Counted from the stretch's first letter, positions 33,155 through 44,317 are shown. The stretch: DNA of 64,000 nt from Ligula intestinalis (GCA_036362985.1 JAYGXS010000007.1:16998920-17062919), one strand, 5' to 3'. Program-made: numbers and translations. The notes: generated by a model from the letters alone, not told the origin.

Positions 33155-33550
33155 CAAAGACGAAAAAGACTGAAGTGACAATTTCTGGCTTATTAGCTGC
33201 CGTTAGTTAGTAATACCCAACCCCAAGTGCTGCTCTACCCGAGGTTTGTTCCCGCACCCTTTTGATCAGGAGTATAGCGCTGTAACTATTGAGCCATGGG
33301 CTCGTTGTCTTGCAGGTTGAGATCGGGAGATATCGATACTCTTTTATGAACGTCCACCGATAGCAAACGAAATTCACCCGTCCAGCTCTGTCTTGGGTAT
33401 CGTTATCTGCTTTTAACAGCAACCACGCAGCTTCTATTAGTCTACGTAGATAGTGTTGAAACAAAGACAAGGGAGACTGATATGGCCATTTCTGGCTTAT
33501 AAGCCGTCGTCAGCCAGTCATTCAAACCCCAAGTGGTGCCCCACCGGAGG
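33155..33550 (-). repeat. SINE-C copy 2 with repeated end
   Basis: On the minus strand ATGGCTCAATAGTTACAGCG is A-box-like. The end block (TTTCTGGCTTATTAGCTGCC at 33187) recurs about 298 bases on at 33485, so the element carries near-identical ends in direct orientation or is a partial tandem pair. The middle aligns with 22540-22760, and the ends with the arms of the foldback at 38950-39282. Confidence 0.55.
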
Positions 33551-35346
33551 CTGGACTTCGGGCATTATAAACTCACAGGCAACCGTTGGTACCATAACCC
33601 TATTACAGTGAAATTACAATGATAACAAGCTTTGCGTTGGTAAGAAGCTGTTCTCAGAATTTCAGCGGGTCAGCTTATAGAAGTTTATTCGGTTTGTTTT
33701 GATCAGACCAAGGAGTACGATCGAATGCCTATCTCATGAAATCCAAGGACATTTACAAAAAAATCCATGTTAGACCACAACAGCTCAGATGTCGTCCTCC
33801 AAAATCCCCCTAAAGCATTAAAGTAATGGTCGTTTTTCAAAACAAGACATATTGTGATGCATCCAGTTATATTGCGTTGTTTAGAAATACCAGCCTTTTT
33901 ATAGAAGGGGAAGATTCCGAAAAAGTGGAAATCGGGCATGCTAGCTTAACTAAATTTTTCAATTTAGAGAAAGCCTGTGCATGCAAAACAAAACGAGGGA
34001 ATAAAGCTGCACAAGTAGAGTTGCTTTATAAAATAAACGTTTTTTGAAATTTTCGGATAATTATGTTTCCACATTACACTAAATGTAATTTTATCGAATA
34101 GCTCAAAGTTCGAGTACACATTCCAACATATTTTCACGAGAATTGCTAGTTATTTCTTGCGTTTATAAAGTGTTGGAGCTACATTGGACTAAGGCTAACA
34201 GATTTTCGCTTGATTTTGCCAATTAGAAGGTCGCAGAAGAAGGATATTTTGGTAAGCTTGTGTGCAGAAATCCCAGTCAGTGACTAATACATTTAACTGG
34301 AATTGTCAGGGGCAATCATAAACGTACCATTTCGTGTCCATATAGGGACATTTCCTTCCGTCACATTTATTTTTCATTATTTCCGGATTGCGATTAAAAC
34401 GAGGTCCAGATAGTTCTTGAAAAGGTGGTTAACACAACGATTTTCGGTGGTTTTATTCGATGGTCCGTAACTAAAGATTATCTTCTACGTGTATAACAAA
34501 AGCCTCCAAATAAGATACTTCTTCAACGCATCTATCTCAATAGGGAGCTTTTCAGCATTCTCAACACTACACCTGTCTGTGTGAATCACAGTTTTAGAAT
34601 CGCCCAAACATGTCAATTCATTGCCGAAGAAAATGAGCGTCCGCAGCAAAATTCAAACTTAAATATACCTAAGATGAATTGAAAAGCTTCCTATGACAAA
34701 GGTACCTCTTGCAATAGCGCTTTTATTCGCTAAATCGGCGTCGGATATCTGCGTTATTTTCCTTTATCGAAGATTAAGTCAAAATAAAAAAGGACTACTG
34801 GCCAGTTTTTTGAATTCCCTGGGTATTATAAATACAGCTGCTGAAAATGAAAGAACTGTTTTCTGTATATTTTTAACTCTTAGGCCCCTTTTTAAGATCC
34901 TAAGGACACACCAGAGTGATAAAATATATATTGTGGCTTTGCGAAAACTATCTTCTACGACTGAGAAGTCCTCTTGACATGCAGAAGAACATGGGGCAGA
35001 AGTTTCCTTGATAGTGGCCTTGGTTACAATAAGCCCTACGTTTTTGTCTTGCAGGAACCATGAGATTGAGGTTTTTGTGGGTGGGGAAAACTGATGGACA
35101 AAAAAGAATTTATAAAATTAAGTACAAAAAGTCGTAACATTTTGTTGAAATAGTTTAATAGGGTGGCTATATAGCGACGGCGTTGGGCGCGTAAATCGAA
35201 AAAAGCCGCGAATAACCAATCGTGCTAGCATCGAGCTCGAATCGATGTCGACTAACCTGGAAATGTAGAGTTTTATCCCGAAAACTTTCCTTTTTCCTAA
35301 AACTCAGTAATAATGGATGTTTTTGCAGACTTTGCAATATTATGCG
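33551..35346. other. No gene recognised
   Basis: AT-rich. TTTTGTCTTGCAG at 35041-35053 is a good acceptor look-alike and leads into about 26 open codons, but the same stretch resembles the end of the MITE at 2978, so I do not call an exon. Confidence 0.4.
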
Positions 35347-35516
35347 TTTATTATTAACCCTTACCCTAACCCTTGCCTTAACCCTAACACTTACCCTAAC
35401 CCTTACCCAAAAACTCACCCTTTCCTTAACCCTTGCCCTTAACCTGACCCTTTCTCTAACCCTCACCCTTGCCCTAACCCTTACCCCAACCCTAACCCTT
35501 TCCCTAACCCTAGCAG
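35347..35516. repeat. Degenerate interstitial telomere-like repeat
   Basis: About 170 bases of interrupted CCCTAA / CCCTTA units (for example TTACCCTAACCCTTGCCTTAA). The TTAGGG-type unit is the usual animal telomere. Heavily mutated and flanked by unique sequence, so an internal relic rather than a chromosome end. The long open frames across it on both strands are artefacts of the 6-base period. Confidence 0.8.
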
Positions 35517-35869
35517 AAATTCACTGAGTCGACATGTAAATATAAATAAGAACATGCGTGCGCTACCAAGGAAACTCCTGACGAGCATGGAGAGTAAAAC
35601 GGGCAATTATAGCCGGTGTTTATATAGTTCTTGTGGTAGAGGGCGGCGAAAATTAGTCCCTTCGTTGTTCTCTCGTCTCGTGCATGCCAGACTCAGCGGC
35701 TGAGGACTTTGGATTTTGGCGCGCGTGGAGCGCGGGGGCGTTCACACGGTCGACGTCACACGCTAGGCGTGCGTATTATATCAGTCTGTGGCTGCGAGTA
35801 GCGTGCTTTCAGGCTGTGTGGCCTCTGAGGGTGTGGGATTCTTGTGTGCAGTCGGCCAAGAGAGCCAAA

Positions 35870-36226
35870 CGGTCTGTACCGGCGTCTTTTGACAGCAGAA
35901 AGCGGGTTTTTCTGGACAAATTGCCACTGTCTCAGCTGTGGCTAACACCCGTTTACACAGGCCTTTAGAGTAGTATGTTGGTGCCTGGTATATGGCCATA
36001 AAGGCCTTTCTCACTTCAACGTGGTGGTTCGTATCGATTAGGTGTAATAGGGTTGAACTTGAAATCGATCGAGTTTCACTTTTTCTAGCCAGGCTTTTAT
36101 GTGTTCGCGTGCGCTCTTCTCCAGACGTCTCGTTGTTCCGCTAATATATCCCGCTCCACAGGAGCAGGTTAAAGATTTATTGCACATGGATGTTGCCTGT
36201 AACGCTAGTCTGTCTTTGCCTCTCAT
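35870..36226 (-). pseudogene. PLE-II GIY-YIG endonuclease and tail
   Basis: SLTCSCGAGYISGTTRRLEK, then AREHIKAWLEK at 36190-36090 is the GIY-YIG core (Arg and Glu/His kept). The tail CKRVLATAETVAI and FCCQKT follows in a second frame at 35960-35870. Confidence 0.7.
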
Positions 36227-36229
36227 CCG

Positions 36230-37300
36230 TAGAAGGGGAGAGGTGGTAAAGAATACGCCTAAGATTGCCGTCAGGAAAGCACTCGTGACTGCTGTCCTTA
36301 GATGTCGTCTTACTTGTTCGCTTGCTGCTTCGCCTAGAAAAGGCAGTCTTGTAAACAGACTTTCTTTCTACCGTTGCTGCGGCAGGCTTTGCGGCAGGCT
36401 TTGCGGCACGTTCCTTGGTATTCCGAAAGATGAACCTTTTTGGATAACAATTTTTCCGGAGTGTGTTCTGTAGCTGCTGCAATTCTCTTTCAAGTATTTT
36501 AGGCGAGCAGATGCGTCTTATTCTGGCTGCTAATCCCTGGACTAAGTTTCTTGTAAGATAAAGGGCACAAAACTGTCAAAATTAATATATTGTTCCGTAC
36601 AGGTTTTCTTTCTGAATATCTTGCGTTCTATTGAACCATCCTCTTGTCTATGTAAAAGGACATATAGGAACGCGATTTCTTTGTTCACCTTCGTTTCTGC
36701 AGTAAACCTTAGGGCTGTGTGGGCTGTATTAAACTTACGATATCGATATCAGTGGTCTTCTTTGTCAGGCAAGCGATATTATCCACGTACCAACCATAGA
36801 CCTCAGTCTTTGATAATATATTTGAGGTTCGTTTCCTCGACCCTGCCCATGAAGACGTTTGTGAGGAATGGTCCAGGTGATGAGCCCGTTGCCACTCCGT
36901 CGATTTGCCGGTAAAACCAGCCATTGCAGAGAAACTGTACGTTTTGTATGCAGCACGTCAGTAGTTCCTTTGGCGTTTCCACTGCCATCTTTTCCTTGTA
37001 AAAAATTCACATAGGTACTCGATTATTTCTATTACTGACAAGGTAGTAAACGGTGAAGATACATATAATGACAGCATCTTTATTTCACCAATGTTAGTAT
37101 CCTTGATAGCCTCGACGAAGGCAAAAGTGTCTTTCAGGCTTCTGGAATACAAAACTCTGAAGCGGCTTTAGCTTTTCAGCAAGCCATTTTGCAATAGAGT
37201 GGTAGGGTGAGTTTTTAATGTTCAAGATAGGACGAAGGGGCACGCCTTGCTTATGAATTTTAGGGAGGCAATACATTATAGGTATTACATAACCCACGGG
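36230..37300 (-). pseudogene. PLE-II reverse transcriptase, frameshifted
   Basis: In order: IMYCLPKIHKQGVPLRPILN (37280-37210), MLSLYVSSPFTTLSV (37080-37035; block A Asp replaced by Tyr), FYRQIDGVATGSSPGPFLTNVFM (36915-36845), YGWYVDNIACL (36790-36760; second Asp of YVDD replaced by Asn), then the NCYPKRFIFRN linker at about 36450. Two catalytic acids are lost, so polymerase activity is excluded. Confidence 0.7.
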
Positions 37301-37631
37301 TCTTAGTCCTTCATACTCTTTTTTCAGATAAACGTTCTTTCTTGTAAAGTTCTTTGAGTAATTTTGTCAGTTGGCCTTCAGCGGCCTCGGCCCGTTCTTT
37401 GTCTATATCAGATTTGAAAATTTTATAGGAGCCGATAAGATTGCTTCCGTTTTTACCACATAAGCTATCTTATCTATTTGCACAATTCCCGAGCCTTTGT
37501 ACGGTCTTGTTAGCAAAATATTTTCATTTCGGCGAAACTCCAAGAGACTATCAAGATTGGACCTTGTTAGATGAACTATGGGTCTTGGAGTCTTTCTTAT
37601 GTACCGTTGACAGCACTTTACTAGATTCGAC

Positions 37632-38566
37632 TCAAGGTTTAGGCTCGGAGAACTTCAGATCGGAAGTCTGACTAAAGAGTTTCGCTAATTGGATTTTAAA
37701 TTCTAGTTGTTTTTGCTTCCGCTGTGAAATGAAAAACTTAGAACCCGGAATAAATGCTTCTGTGAGAGTTTGGTCAAGACTTACTGAGGAATAGTTATGC
37801 ACGTACCGCTTCTGATTGTCTGGAAGTACGGTCTGAGCTTTCACTGGTGGGACACATAGTAGCAGCTTTGTCCACCTGCTCCAGTTCTCTCACTTCTGAC
37901 TGTCTGTACGCAGTCTTCATAAGCCAGTTTCTCCAAACTTCCGAGACGGTTGAAGGCCGCAGTTCTCTGGCAAAGGTTCCACTGAAACTCCTGAATTTCG
38001 GTGCTAACTGTCTCCAGATGACTTTCTGCATATCTTCTTAGCGTGGCTGCAGTAGAGGCGAGGTGGTTCCTACGCAAGTTTCTCCAGTAGTTTTTCGGAT
38101 ATTTCCTGTGATCAATAAATCCTAATATGAATTTGGAATGTACTTCTGCCTCCGTAAGTCTGACGTCAAACTTAAGGAAGTCATTGAGATCCTTTAACAT
38201 CAAGGGATGCAAAAATTTCCTTTTGTACGATTGAGAATTTGTGTTGACAAACATCTGTTTCCAGTCATTCATCATCAGGCCTTTGCAGTGACATAGAGCA
38301 AAATATAGAGAGTAAAACAGGCAGTTATGTCCAGTGCTTATATAGTTCATGTGGTAGAGTGGGCGAAAATTAGTCCTCTCGTCGTTCCCTCGTCTCGTGT
38401 ATGCTGGACTCAGCGTGCTGAGGATGTCGGTCGAAGTCACACGCAAGGCCTGCGAATGACTGTTGTCTGTGACTGCGGGTAACGTGGTTTCAGCCCGTTC
38501 CGTTTCAAGATCTTCTATACGTTTATACTGAAATATAGATAGGAAAACTTTTGACATCTTTAGCAT
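37632..38566 (-). pseudogene. PLE-II N-terminal region
   Basis: A 241-codon frame (38566-37841) includes YISTGHNCLFYSLYFALCHC and KFDVRLTEAEVHSKFILGF. The next frame (37844-37632) has VHNYSSVSLDQTLTEAFIPG, then KFFISQR, the PLE 'V.NLSS..L...E' block. The first frame starts inside the 5' pseudo-LTR. Function of this region in PLEs is poorly defined. Confidence 0.55.
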
Positions 38567-38949
38567 ACGGCTTGACAGAGAAAAGTGACGGAATGTCTGG
38601 CATGTTTATATAATGCTTGTTTCCGGTTGTTATTTTCGGTATGTTTAACCAAAAAACAGTCGTGTGACCTTATTACTTAATTTGATGGTACAAAATGCAG
38701 CAGATTTTTAAAACAGACCTTTCTTAACTGACTCCGCATTCCCTTTTCCGAAGATTACGCGTGCTCGCATAATTTCACTTGCCTCAATTTCTTTTCTTTT
38801 ATAGGATCTTTACCTTTCTACTGTAAGACTTTCAGGAACGCAGCTCTGGCTAATTTTGCGTACCAGGGAGTTTCTTGTAAAAATCCTTGCATTTCATGAG
38901 TAAAGCCAGCTACTGTACAGCAGCGCAACTCCATTACTTAATTTTATAA

Positions 38950-39282
38950 AAAACTTTACTAGTAACCAATTTATTACCAGCAAACGTTAGGGAGCGCAAA
39001 ATACGCGTATTTCTGGCTTATTGGCCGTCGTCGGCTGCACATACCCAACTCCAGTATAGCCACAGAAACTGCCACAACATTCGAGTTTCGCACCCGCGAC
39101 CAGTGAGCTAGAGACAAACGTCCTATCCACTGAGCCAACGGGTCGACATCTTTGCCGCTTGTCGATCGGGATATAGATTAGTGCATGCGTATTTGCAGCT
39201 GACGACGGCCACTAAGCCAGAAATACGCGTATTCTGCACTCCCTGACGTTTGCCGGTAATACATCGGTTACTTAAAGTTAGC
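38950..39282. repeat. Foldback element with tRNA-like loop (SINE-C relative)
   Basis: Arms 38950-39038 and 39195-39282 are inverted repeats with few mismatches (ATACGCGTATTTCTGGCTTA left; TAAGCCAGAAATACGCGTAT right). The loop on the minus strand has an A-box-like TTGGCTCAGTGGATAGGACG and a B-box-like GGTGCGAAACTC, as in a tRNA-derived SINE. The arm ends match the ends of SINE-C at 33187. Confidence 0.75.
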
Positions 39283-40053
39283 GGGTAACATAATTGTTTC
39301 GTCCTTGAGAAAAAGAAACTGGAGGTGTCCAGTCCTCGCCAAACGAAGCAGTCAGGGTTGGTGATTCCTGGACTAGATTGGTGTACACCTATGTACTAAA
39401 GTCTACTAGATTTGCGAAGCAGAATTTTTATCAATGAATGCGCTCTTTTTTTCCCGGAAACAATGAGATTTCTAATACTTGCAGTTACCAAAGCAATTCG
39501 TTGTTCTCTGAAAAGATAAATTTAAAATTTTCTGACTTATATTCCTTTTCTTGTAAAGTGTTAACACATTAACAATGTGTTTGAATCCACAGCTTCGAAA
39601 GTTCCTTGGGTGTAAAGAAACGTCGGATTTTACCAAATTAAGTACATTATCTCTGGAATAGACAGCATTTTGCTCCGAAAATTAATTTAGGGAACAAATT
39701 TAACAACTAAAAGATGTGTCAGACGAGTTCCAGGAAGCAGTTCAGAAGTAGAAGATGCGATCGCTGGAACAAGAACTTTATTTGCATGATGGTGCTGATT
39801 TTTTTCTTGAATCCATCAGCAGAGATAACCGCAGAACAGGGAGGTAAATGCACCAGTCGTGCAGTATTTAAAGTGCGTACTATAATTGCACACATTCTGA
39901 TCATAACTTGGGGTCATAACCGACGCTATGGTGGCTTGGCAGACCGATTCCGAGTCATTAATTGCCACAATTTCATCATCCGCGTTGAATATTTGCCTGA
40001 TAAGTACGCGTAAATTTGGTTCATTATTATCGAAATTTTTTGCTGGGCCGCGT
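39283..40053. other. No gene recognised
   Basis: AT-rich; a 99-codon frame at 39714-40013 has no domain or splice support. Confidence 0.4.
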
Positions 40054-40620
40054 TCACCCCACGTGACTTATTCTCTTGCTCAGACAAAATCTCAGTATGA
40101 AATATGGGAACGGCAAGTCATTGCGTTTGTTGATTGACTGGGGGCCTGGGAACCATGACTCGAGCGGCTCGCGGCTTCTGCAGTTGCCCCCTCTAAATTT
40201 GAAAATGTGGCTGGTTCCCGTCGAGTGAGCTGCAACACGGGGCCAGCATCTTTTCTCCTTGCCAATGCTGAGGTTTTTGCTTTGTCCACAACTACACCAA
40301 ATCCAGTAAAAACTCCGGTGGTTTCCTTCCACAGCAGTGGGTGGTTCGGCCTCATTTCTCGGCACCTGATGGTTACTTCCGGCCTGTATGCAGTTCCAAG
40401 TGGAGTGAGCAGTCAAATGGCTGCTTCCAATACATTCTTTACGTACAAAAGAGCTTGCCAAACGTTTTGGCCGGTTGGAGTTGGTCTCTTATATCGTTTG
40501 CGTATGCACTAGTTGACAAAGTTACGCAGGTGGCCATTTACTTTCAGTACCCGTCGAAGATATTGTAATTCGGCAATTTTGTGTTCCTTTTCGCTATTAT
40601 GTATTTCTACGAGTCGCTAT
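40054..40620 (-). pseudogene. PLE linker and GIY-YIG endonuclease fragment
   Basis: The minus strand reads RRVLKVNGHLRNFVN near 40560, TTGVFTGFGVVVDK near 40300 (the start of the GIY-YIG core), AAHSTGTSHIFKF near 40205 and SWFPGPQSINKRNDLPFPYF near 40130. The same order and near-identical blocks are found on the plus strand at 61488-62040, so both are one subfamily. Frames shift at least twice. RT is absent. Confidence 0.7.
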
Positions 40621-40711
40621 TTTTTATCCCTGTTTAAGGCATATGTTTCCCGGCGTTTGTGGAACTCTGTGTGCAACTTGCGCGCAAACACTTTTGGCCT
40701 CATCTGCCCAG

Positions 40712-40916
40712 CCCGGCGACTTTAAAGTCTGGCATCTGTGAGGAGCGTCGACCACAGCTGACCGCGGAGATGCTACGGGTGGCGGTTACCTCCTTCGTCG
40801 AACACTGCGTGGAGAGCCTAAAACTAAAGGGCACGCTTGCCTGTGCAGCCTGGGAGCGGCCCTCCCCGAAGGAGTGGCATTCGCGCGCTCATTCAATCGG
40901 CACGCGGCTCAACTGA
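40712..40916 (+). CDS. Possible terminal exon of a host gene
   Basis: CTTTTGGCCTCATCTGCCCAG precedes an open frame to TGA at 40914-40916 encoding about 67 residues (ERRPQLTAEMLRVAVTSFVE, then HCVESLKLKGTLACAAWERP). GC and codon use are richer than the flanks. It would need two bases from an upstream exon. I recognise no family, and no upstream exon can be joined with confidence; the gene at 21-28 kb is a candidate only by order. No AATAAA is seen close behind. Confidence 0.3.
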
Positions 40917-41459
40917 ACAGTACTCAAGCCGCCCCCCCCTGTGGCATTTTGACGTGTTTTCGCTCAGATTATGACTGAGTAGGCGCTTGTTTTGTTTGTT
41001 CCGCATTGGAACTCTCCTCCACCCACGTGTACATGTACATGTTAATATTGATTTCTATACATATGTGCGCACACACATCACGACTTACGTGTGCTTACTC
41101 GTAAATTATACATATGTACTGACTAAAGTTTTATAAATGGAAGCGCTTATCTGCGGTTGGCCAGTAACAGCATAAAACGTATCGGCCTATTTTCAGTAGG
41201 ATGATACAAATGTACCTACTTGTACTTATTATGGCTGCCATCATGATTTATTTAGCTAACCTCGATGATGTCTCGGATTGTACTCCTCTACGCGTGAGGA
41301 TCCACGGAAGTAGACCTGAACAGTTCAAGCTATTCCCTTCGCCTACACCGGAAGCCGAATGCCTAACGTCCAAGAATTACTTAAATTTCCTCACGGAATG
41401 GGTTGAGCTAAGTTTTAAGCTGACCCCCTCTTCTACTTTCCCAATTGGGTAGCGGTGTT
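40917..41459. other. No feature recognised
   Basis: Short alternating purine-pyrimidine runs near 41050-41075; no coding or repeat signal. Confidence 0.4.
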
Positions 41460-42090
41460 AGGTCGAGGGCAGTAACACTGAGCTCATGAGGCAGACGACA
41501 GCGAACGTGTCCTCACCACTTCAGTAATCTTTCATCGATGGCCTGTGATATTCTTCCGATGTTGTCGCAGCGAGTGCAGACTGACTCATATAAGATGAAA
41601 TCGGTGTACTTAAATCGGAGAATGGTCCTGTAGCAGTAGTGGTAAAAAACCTCCAGTTTTCTTTCATATTCCACGCGAATAGCTCAGCATTCACAGTCGT
41701 CGAGAATGGCAAACCGAACAAATGTGTGGTACACTCAAACCTTCGTGGTAGTATAAATATCGCGTCGAGTCTAGAAGCATTTTCTAAGGCTTTCAAAAAC
41801 TCTACGAGTGGCATTGATTCGAAAGACAATGTCATCCTTACTCTGCTCAGCCGGCGGCAACCTCGATCCCAGATAGTTTAAACTACCTGCTTAAAGTTAA
41901 TAGCCATTAATCTGGAGAGGTGCCTTCTCTTGGACAGAGGTGCAGTATGCAAAGACGTTCATCTCAGCGTTTATGGACGCGCCAATCGATTTGTTGACCT
42001 CGTTTACTTGTGACACCATAGACTCTAGATCGCACAACTTTGAAGCTACTGGGGCGATATCATCGGTGTAGTTGAGATCCGTCACCCGGT
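41460..42090 (-). pseudogene. RTE-like non-LTR retrotransposon RT, C-terminal part
   Basis: The minus strand gives TDLNYTDDIAPVASKLCDLE (42085-42030; usual 'DLDYADDIALLA'), MVSQVNEVNKSIGASINAEM, then in another frame NYLGSRLPPAEQSKDDI, RINATRRVFESLRKC, and DERLLKWWGHVRC near 41520 (usual 'RLLKWFGHV'). These are the RT palm end and C-terminal landmarks of RTE-type elements. Several stops. The endonuclease and RT fingers are missing. Confidence 0.7.
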
Positions 42091-42659
42091 GCCCGGGTGC
42101 AAGCTCAATACAAATATGACACGCAAACGACTACTCAACAGCTGAAAACATACGTTACCAGGCATCTAACTAAGGTCTCTTCCACTGGATGTGTTATCGA
42201 ATGAATTATTAACCAAACTTCTATTTTGCGTTTTTGGTGGGGAAATATTAATTAGATAGAGTAATCATAGTTATTATCATGTAACATAATTCCAAGCCAC
42301 CTTAGGACGCTGACTTTGAACGTCTTTCTTTCGATTGCCATGTAAAAACTCTACTTTAAAGTGACTGCATAAATTGTATGCATTTATTCCATCTTCTTTT
42401 TTAACTTTTATTGAAAGCACGAAAAAAAATCTTTTTATGTCAGACATTTCGTAGAAAATCACACTTCCTTTGCATTTTTAACCCTAAGAAGGTATTAAAA
42501 ACGTCCATTCTTTGATACTTTAAAACTACACATGCATTTAGGGTTTCCAGCCTACAAGCCATATATTTTACATAAAACTCAAACTACATATTTTAGCATG
42601 CTACTAGGGAGACGGTATATATGGTTCGTACAATTTTGCAGTGGATGACGACCATAGGG
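42091..42659. other. No feature recognised
   Basis: AT-rich, without coding signal. Confidence 0.4.
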
Positions 42660-42860
42660 TAGAATTTAGAAGCACTCTTTATAACTGTGGCAAGTGTAGT
42701 GGCCCTGTAGCGCCTTCCACCTCTCATGAGGTCACGTGATTGCAGTTCTCGGTCTGCCTCCCGCATGTTCTGCGCGAACGCTTTTATCGAGCGATACACT
42801 AGCAAGTGTGGACACGCCAATGCCTGCCTCCTCCAATTAGGTCTATCCAACTACCTCTCA
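42660..42860 (-). repeat. SINE-B copy 3
   Basis: On the minus strand GGAGGCAGACCGAGAACTGC, AATCACGTGACCTCATGAG and GGCGCTACAGGGCCACTAC align with the copy at 21600-21760. Confidence 0.5.
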
Positions 42861-43318
42861 AGGCTGTATCACATGAAGGTCACTTTCTGGACACTGAGAC
42901 GACTGATAGGCTCATAAACGTCGGATGACACAACTATTGGGAGAGGGCCTACGCTCGCCGACGGTCAGCGTACCGCTACCTAAGTTCCACTTTTTTCTGT
43001 ACAGAATAAATTATTCCTTTCACCTGGCGTCTCACTTCTTCCCTCTCACCACGGAAACAGGGCCTGTGGATCGCAGCTGCAAGGATTTCACCTAAAAAAG
43101 TAGCCCACTTCGACACAGGTATTTGGCTTTATGAATGGGCATTTCAGAAAAAACTAAACAATAAAAAACTCCGCTAAAGCAGGAGGGCATTTTTTGTCAA
43201 GTATCAAATACGTCTGTAGCTGCCAAATGAACACAAGAAGGAAAATTATTAACGTTTTCATCATCCAACAAAGAAGCCGAAGAACAAGGTTCAAGGACAT
43301 GGGCCGAGTTATATTGGG

Positions 43319-43354
43319 ACTGACGTTTCGGACACTCTTGTCTCCATCGTCAGA
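43319..43354 (-). ncRNA. Hammerhead-like motif in left arm of PLE-III
   Basis: Minus strand: CTGACGAT, hairpin GGAGAC-AAGA-GTGTCC (five of six pairs), GAAACGTCAG. ACGT is self-complementary, as in minimal PLE hammerheads that work as dimers (family knowledge). The partner copy is at 46093-46128 on the plus strand. Confidence 0.5.
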
Positions 43355-43601
43355 TCAAACTGGTGGTTGTTCCTGTTCGCTGGGACTGCTTCAGCCTCGC
43401 TGCATGCCTGTTATTATCCGTGCTCGACGCACAAACATTTACCCGCTTGTTTGCTGCTGACTGTTCGTGAGATTGACCGCTAGGGGGCTCGTGTGACCTT
43501 TGTCCCCTTTGTGGCCGTCGTAATTGGTGTCAAGTCAATGCGCTTACTGGCCTACCTCCCGTCCACCGACGGACTAATCACTTGTTGCTGTCCGCATGAG
43601 T

Positions 43602-44050
43602 TCATGTCCACCTCATGTGCGCGGTAGCGGTGAGGTAGCGTTCCACACTGGTCACCTGGTCCTTGGCCGACCTCTCTCCTATCTTCTTGTGATCTCCATT
43701 GCACTCCACGCTTGTGTTTTCTTCGCCGTCCTGTTGGCTTTGTTCGAACCGTTTGCGTACCGCCTGGTTAGCAGGATGAAGGTCGAGGACCAACTTTCCA
43801 GGAGAAGTCTAGCCACCTTGTCGTTGGCTCGGCCTATTACCCTTGCAGTGTCGAAGGTGAAGGTGTGGTCCTTCTGCTTAACGTGTTCATAGACAATGGA
43901 CAGCTTATCCTCGTGGTTGATTGCGAGCTGATGCTCATACAACCTGGTGCCAAGGCGCCTGCCCGTTTCACGGACATACCTTGCATCACCGTCTTGTCAG
44001 GGTATGTTGTAGACCACGGCTGACTGTTCTGTGGACGGTAGCTGGTCTTT
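43602..44050 (-). pseudogene. PLE-III GIY-YIG endonuclease
   Basis: The frame around 43990-43800 reads ARYVRETGRRLGTRLYEHQL, AINHEDKLSIVYEHV and RVIGRANDKVARLLLESWSS. The second Gly position of the YVGETG motif is Arg here. It closely parallels the PLE-I endonuclease at 1764-1500, so both are one subfamily. Confidence 0.7.
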
Positions 44051-44317
44051 GGGCTTCATAATCTGCTGTCTGATGGTTGATTCCGGCTTGTGAGCCACAC
44101 CGATCCCGAATGGTTTCAGGATTCTTGCAGTCGCCTCAGATGCGTTCTTCACATAAGGGCTAGCAATTTAAAACTTCGAGCCTTCTCCTTTTGACCGCTC
44201 AAGGTGGGGTTTCTTAAGACACTTGCGTATGAAGGACCTTGGGTAACCGTTTGCTTCAAAAAGCGCATCCGAGTATTTAACCTCCTCCTTCTTTCCACCG
44301 TCGTCGCTGCAGTGTAT

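Larger units (their letters stand above)
35592..38500 (-). mobile_element. Penelope-like element PLE-II with direct pseudo-LTRs
   Basis: The segment starting GAGTAAAAC at 35592 recurs in the same orientation at 38311 and aligns for about 180 bases (TTATATAGTTC, GTGGTAGAG, CGAAAATTAGTCC, CGTCTCGTG, GTCACACGC). Between them on the minus strand are PLE N-terminal region, RT, linker, GIY-YIG and tail. Direct terminal repeats are one of the known PLE arrangements. The 5' repeat overlaps the start of the first open frame. Dead through several frameshifts. Confidence 0.75.

Noticed and set aside
35041..35135. Acceptor-like TTTTGTCTTGCAG followed by about 26 open codons, in phase with the exon ending at 27887
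   Set aside because: The same stretch resembles the end of the MITE at 2978, no donor fits, and the peptide is basic and unconvincing.
35167..35527. Open frames of about 100 codons on both strands (poly Thr-Leu / Arg-Val)
   Set aside because: They arise from the six-base telomere-like repeat, which stays open in several frames.
38245..38290. Minus-strand CTGATGATGAATGACTGGAAACAG, hammerhead-like
   Set aside because: Core words are present and a three-pair helix III is possible, but helix I does not pair and the stretch is coding sequence of PLE-II.
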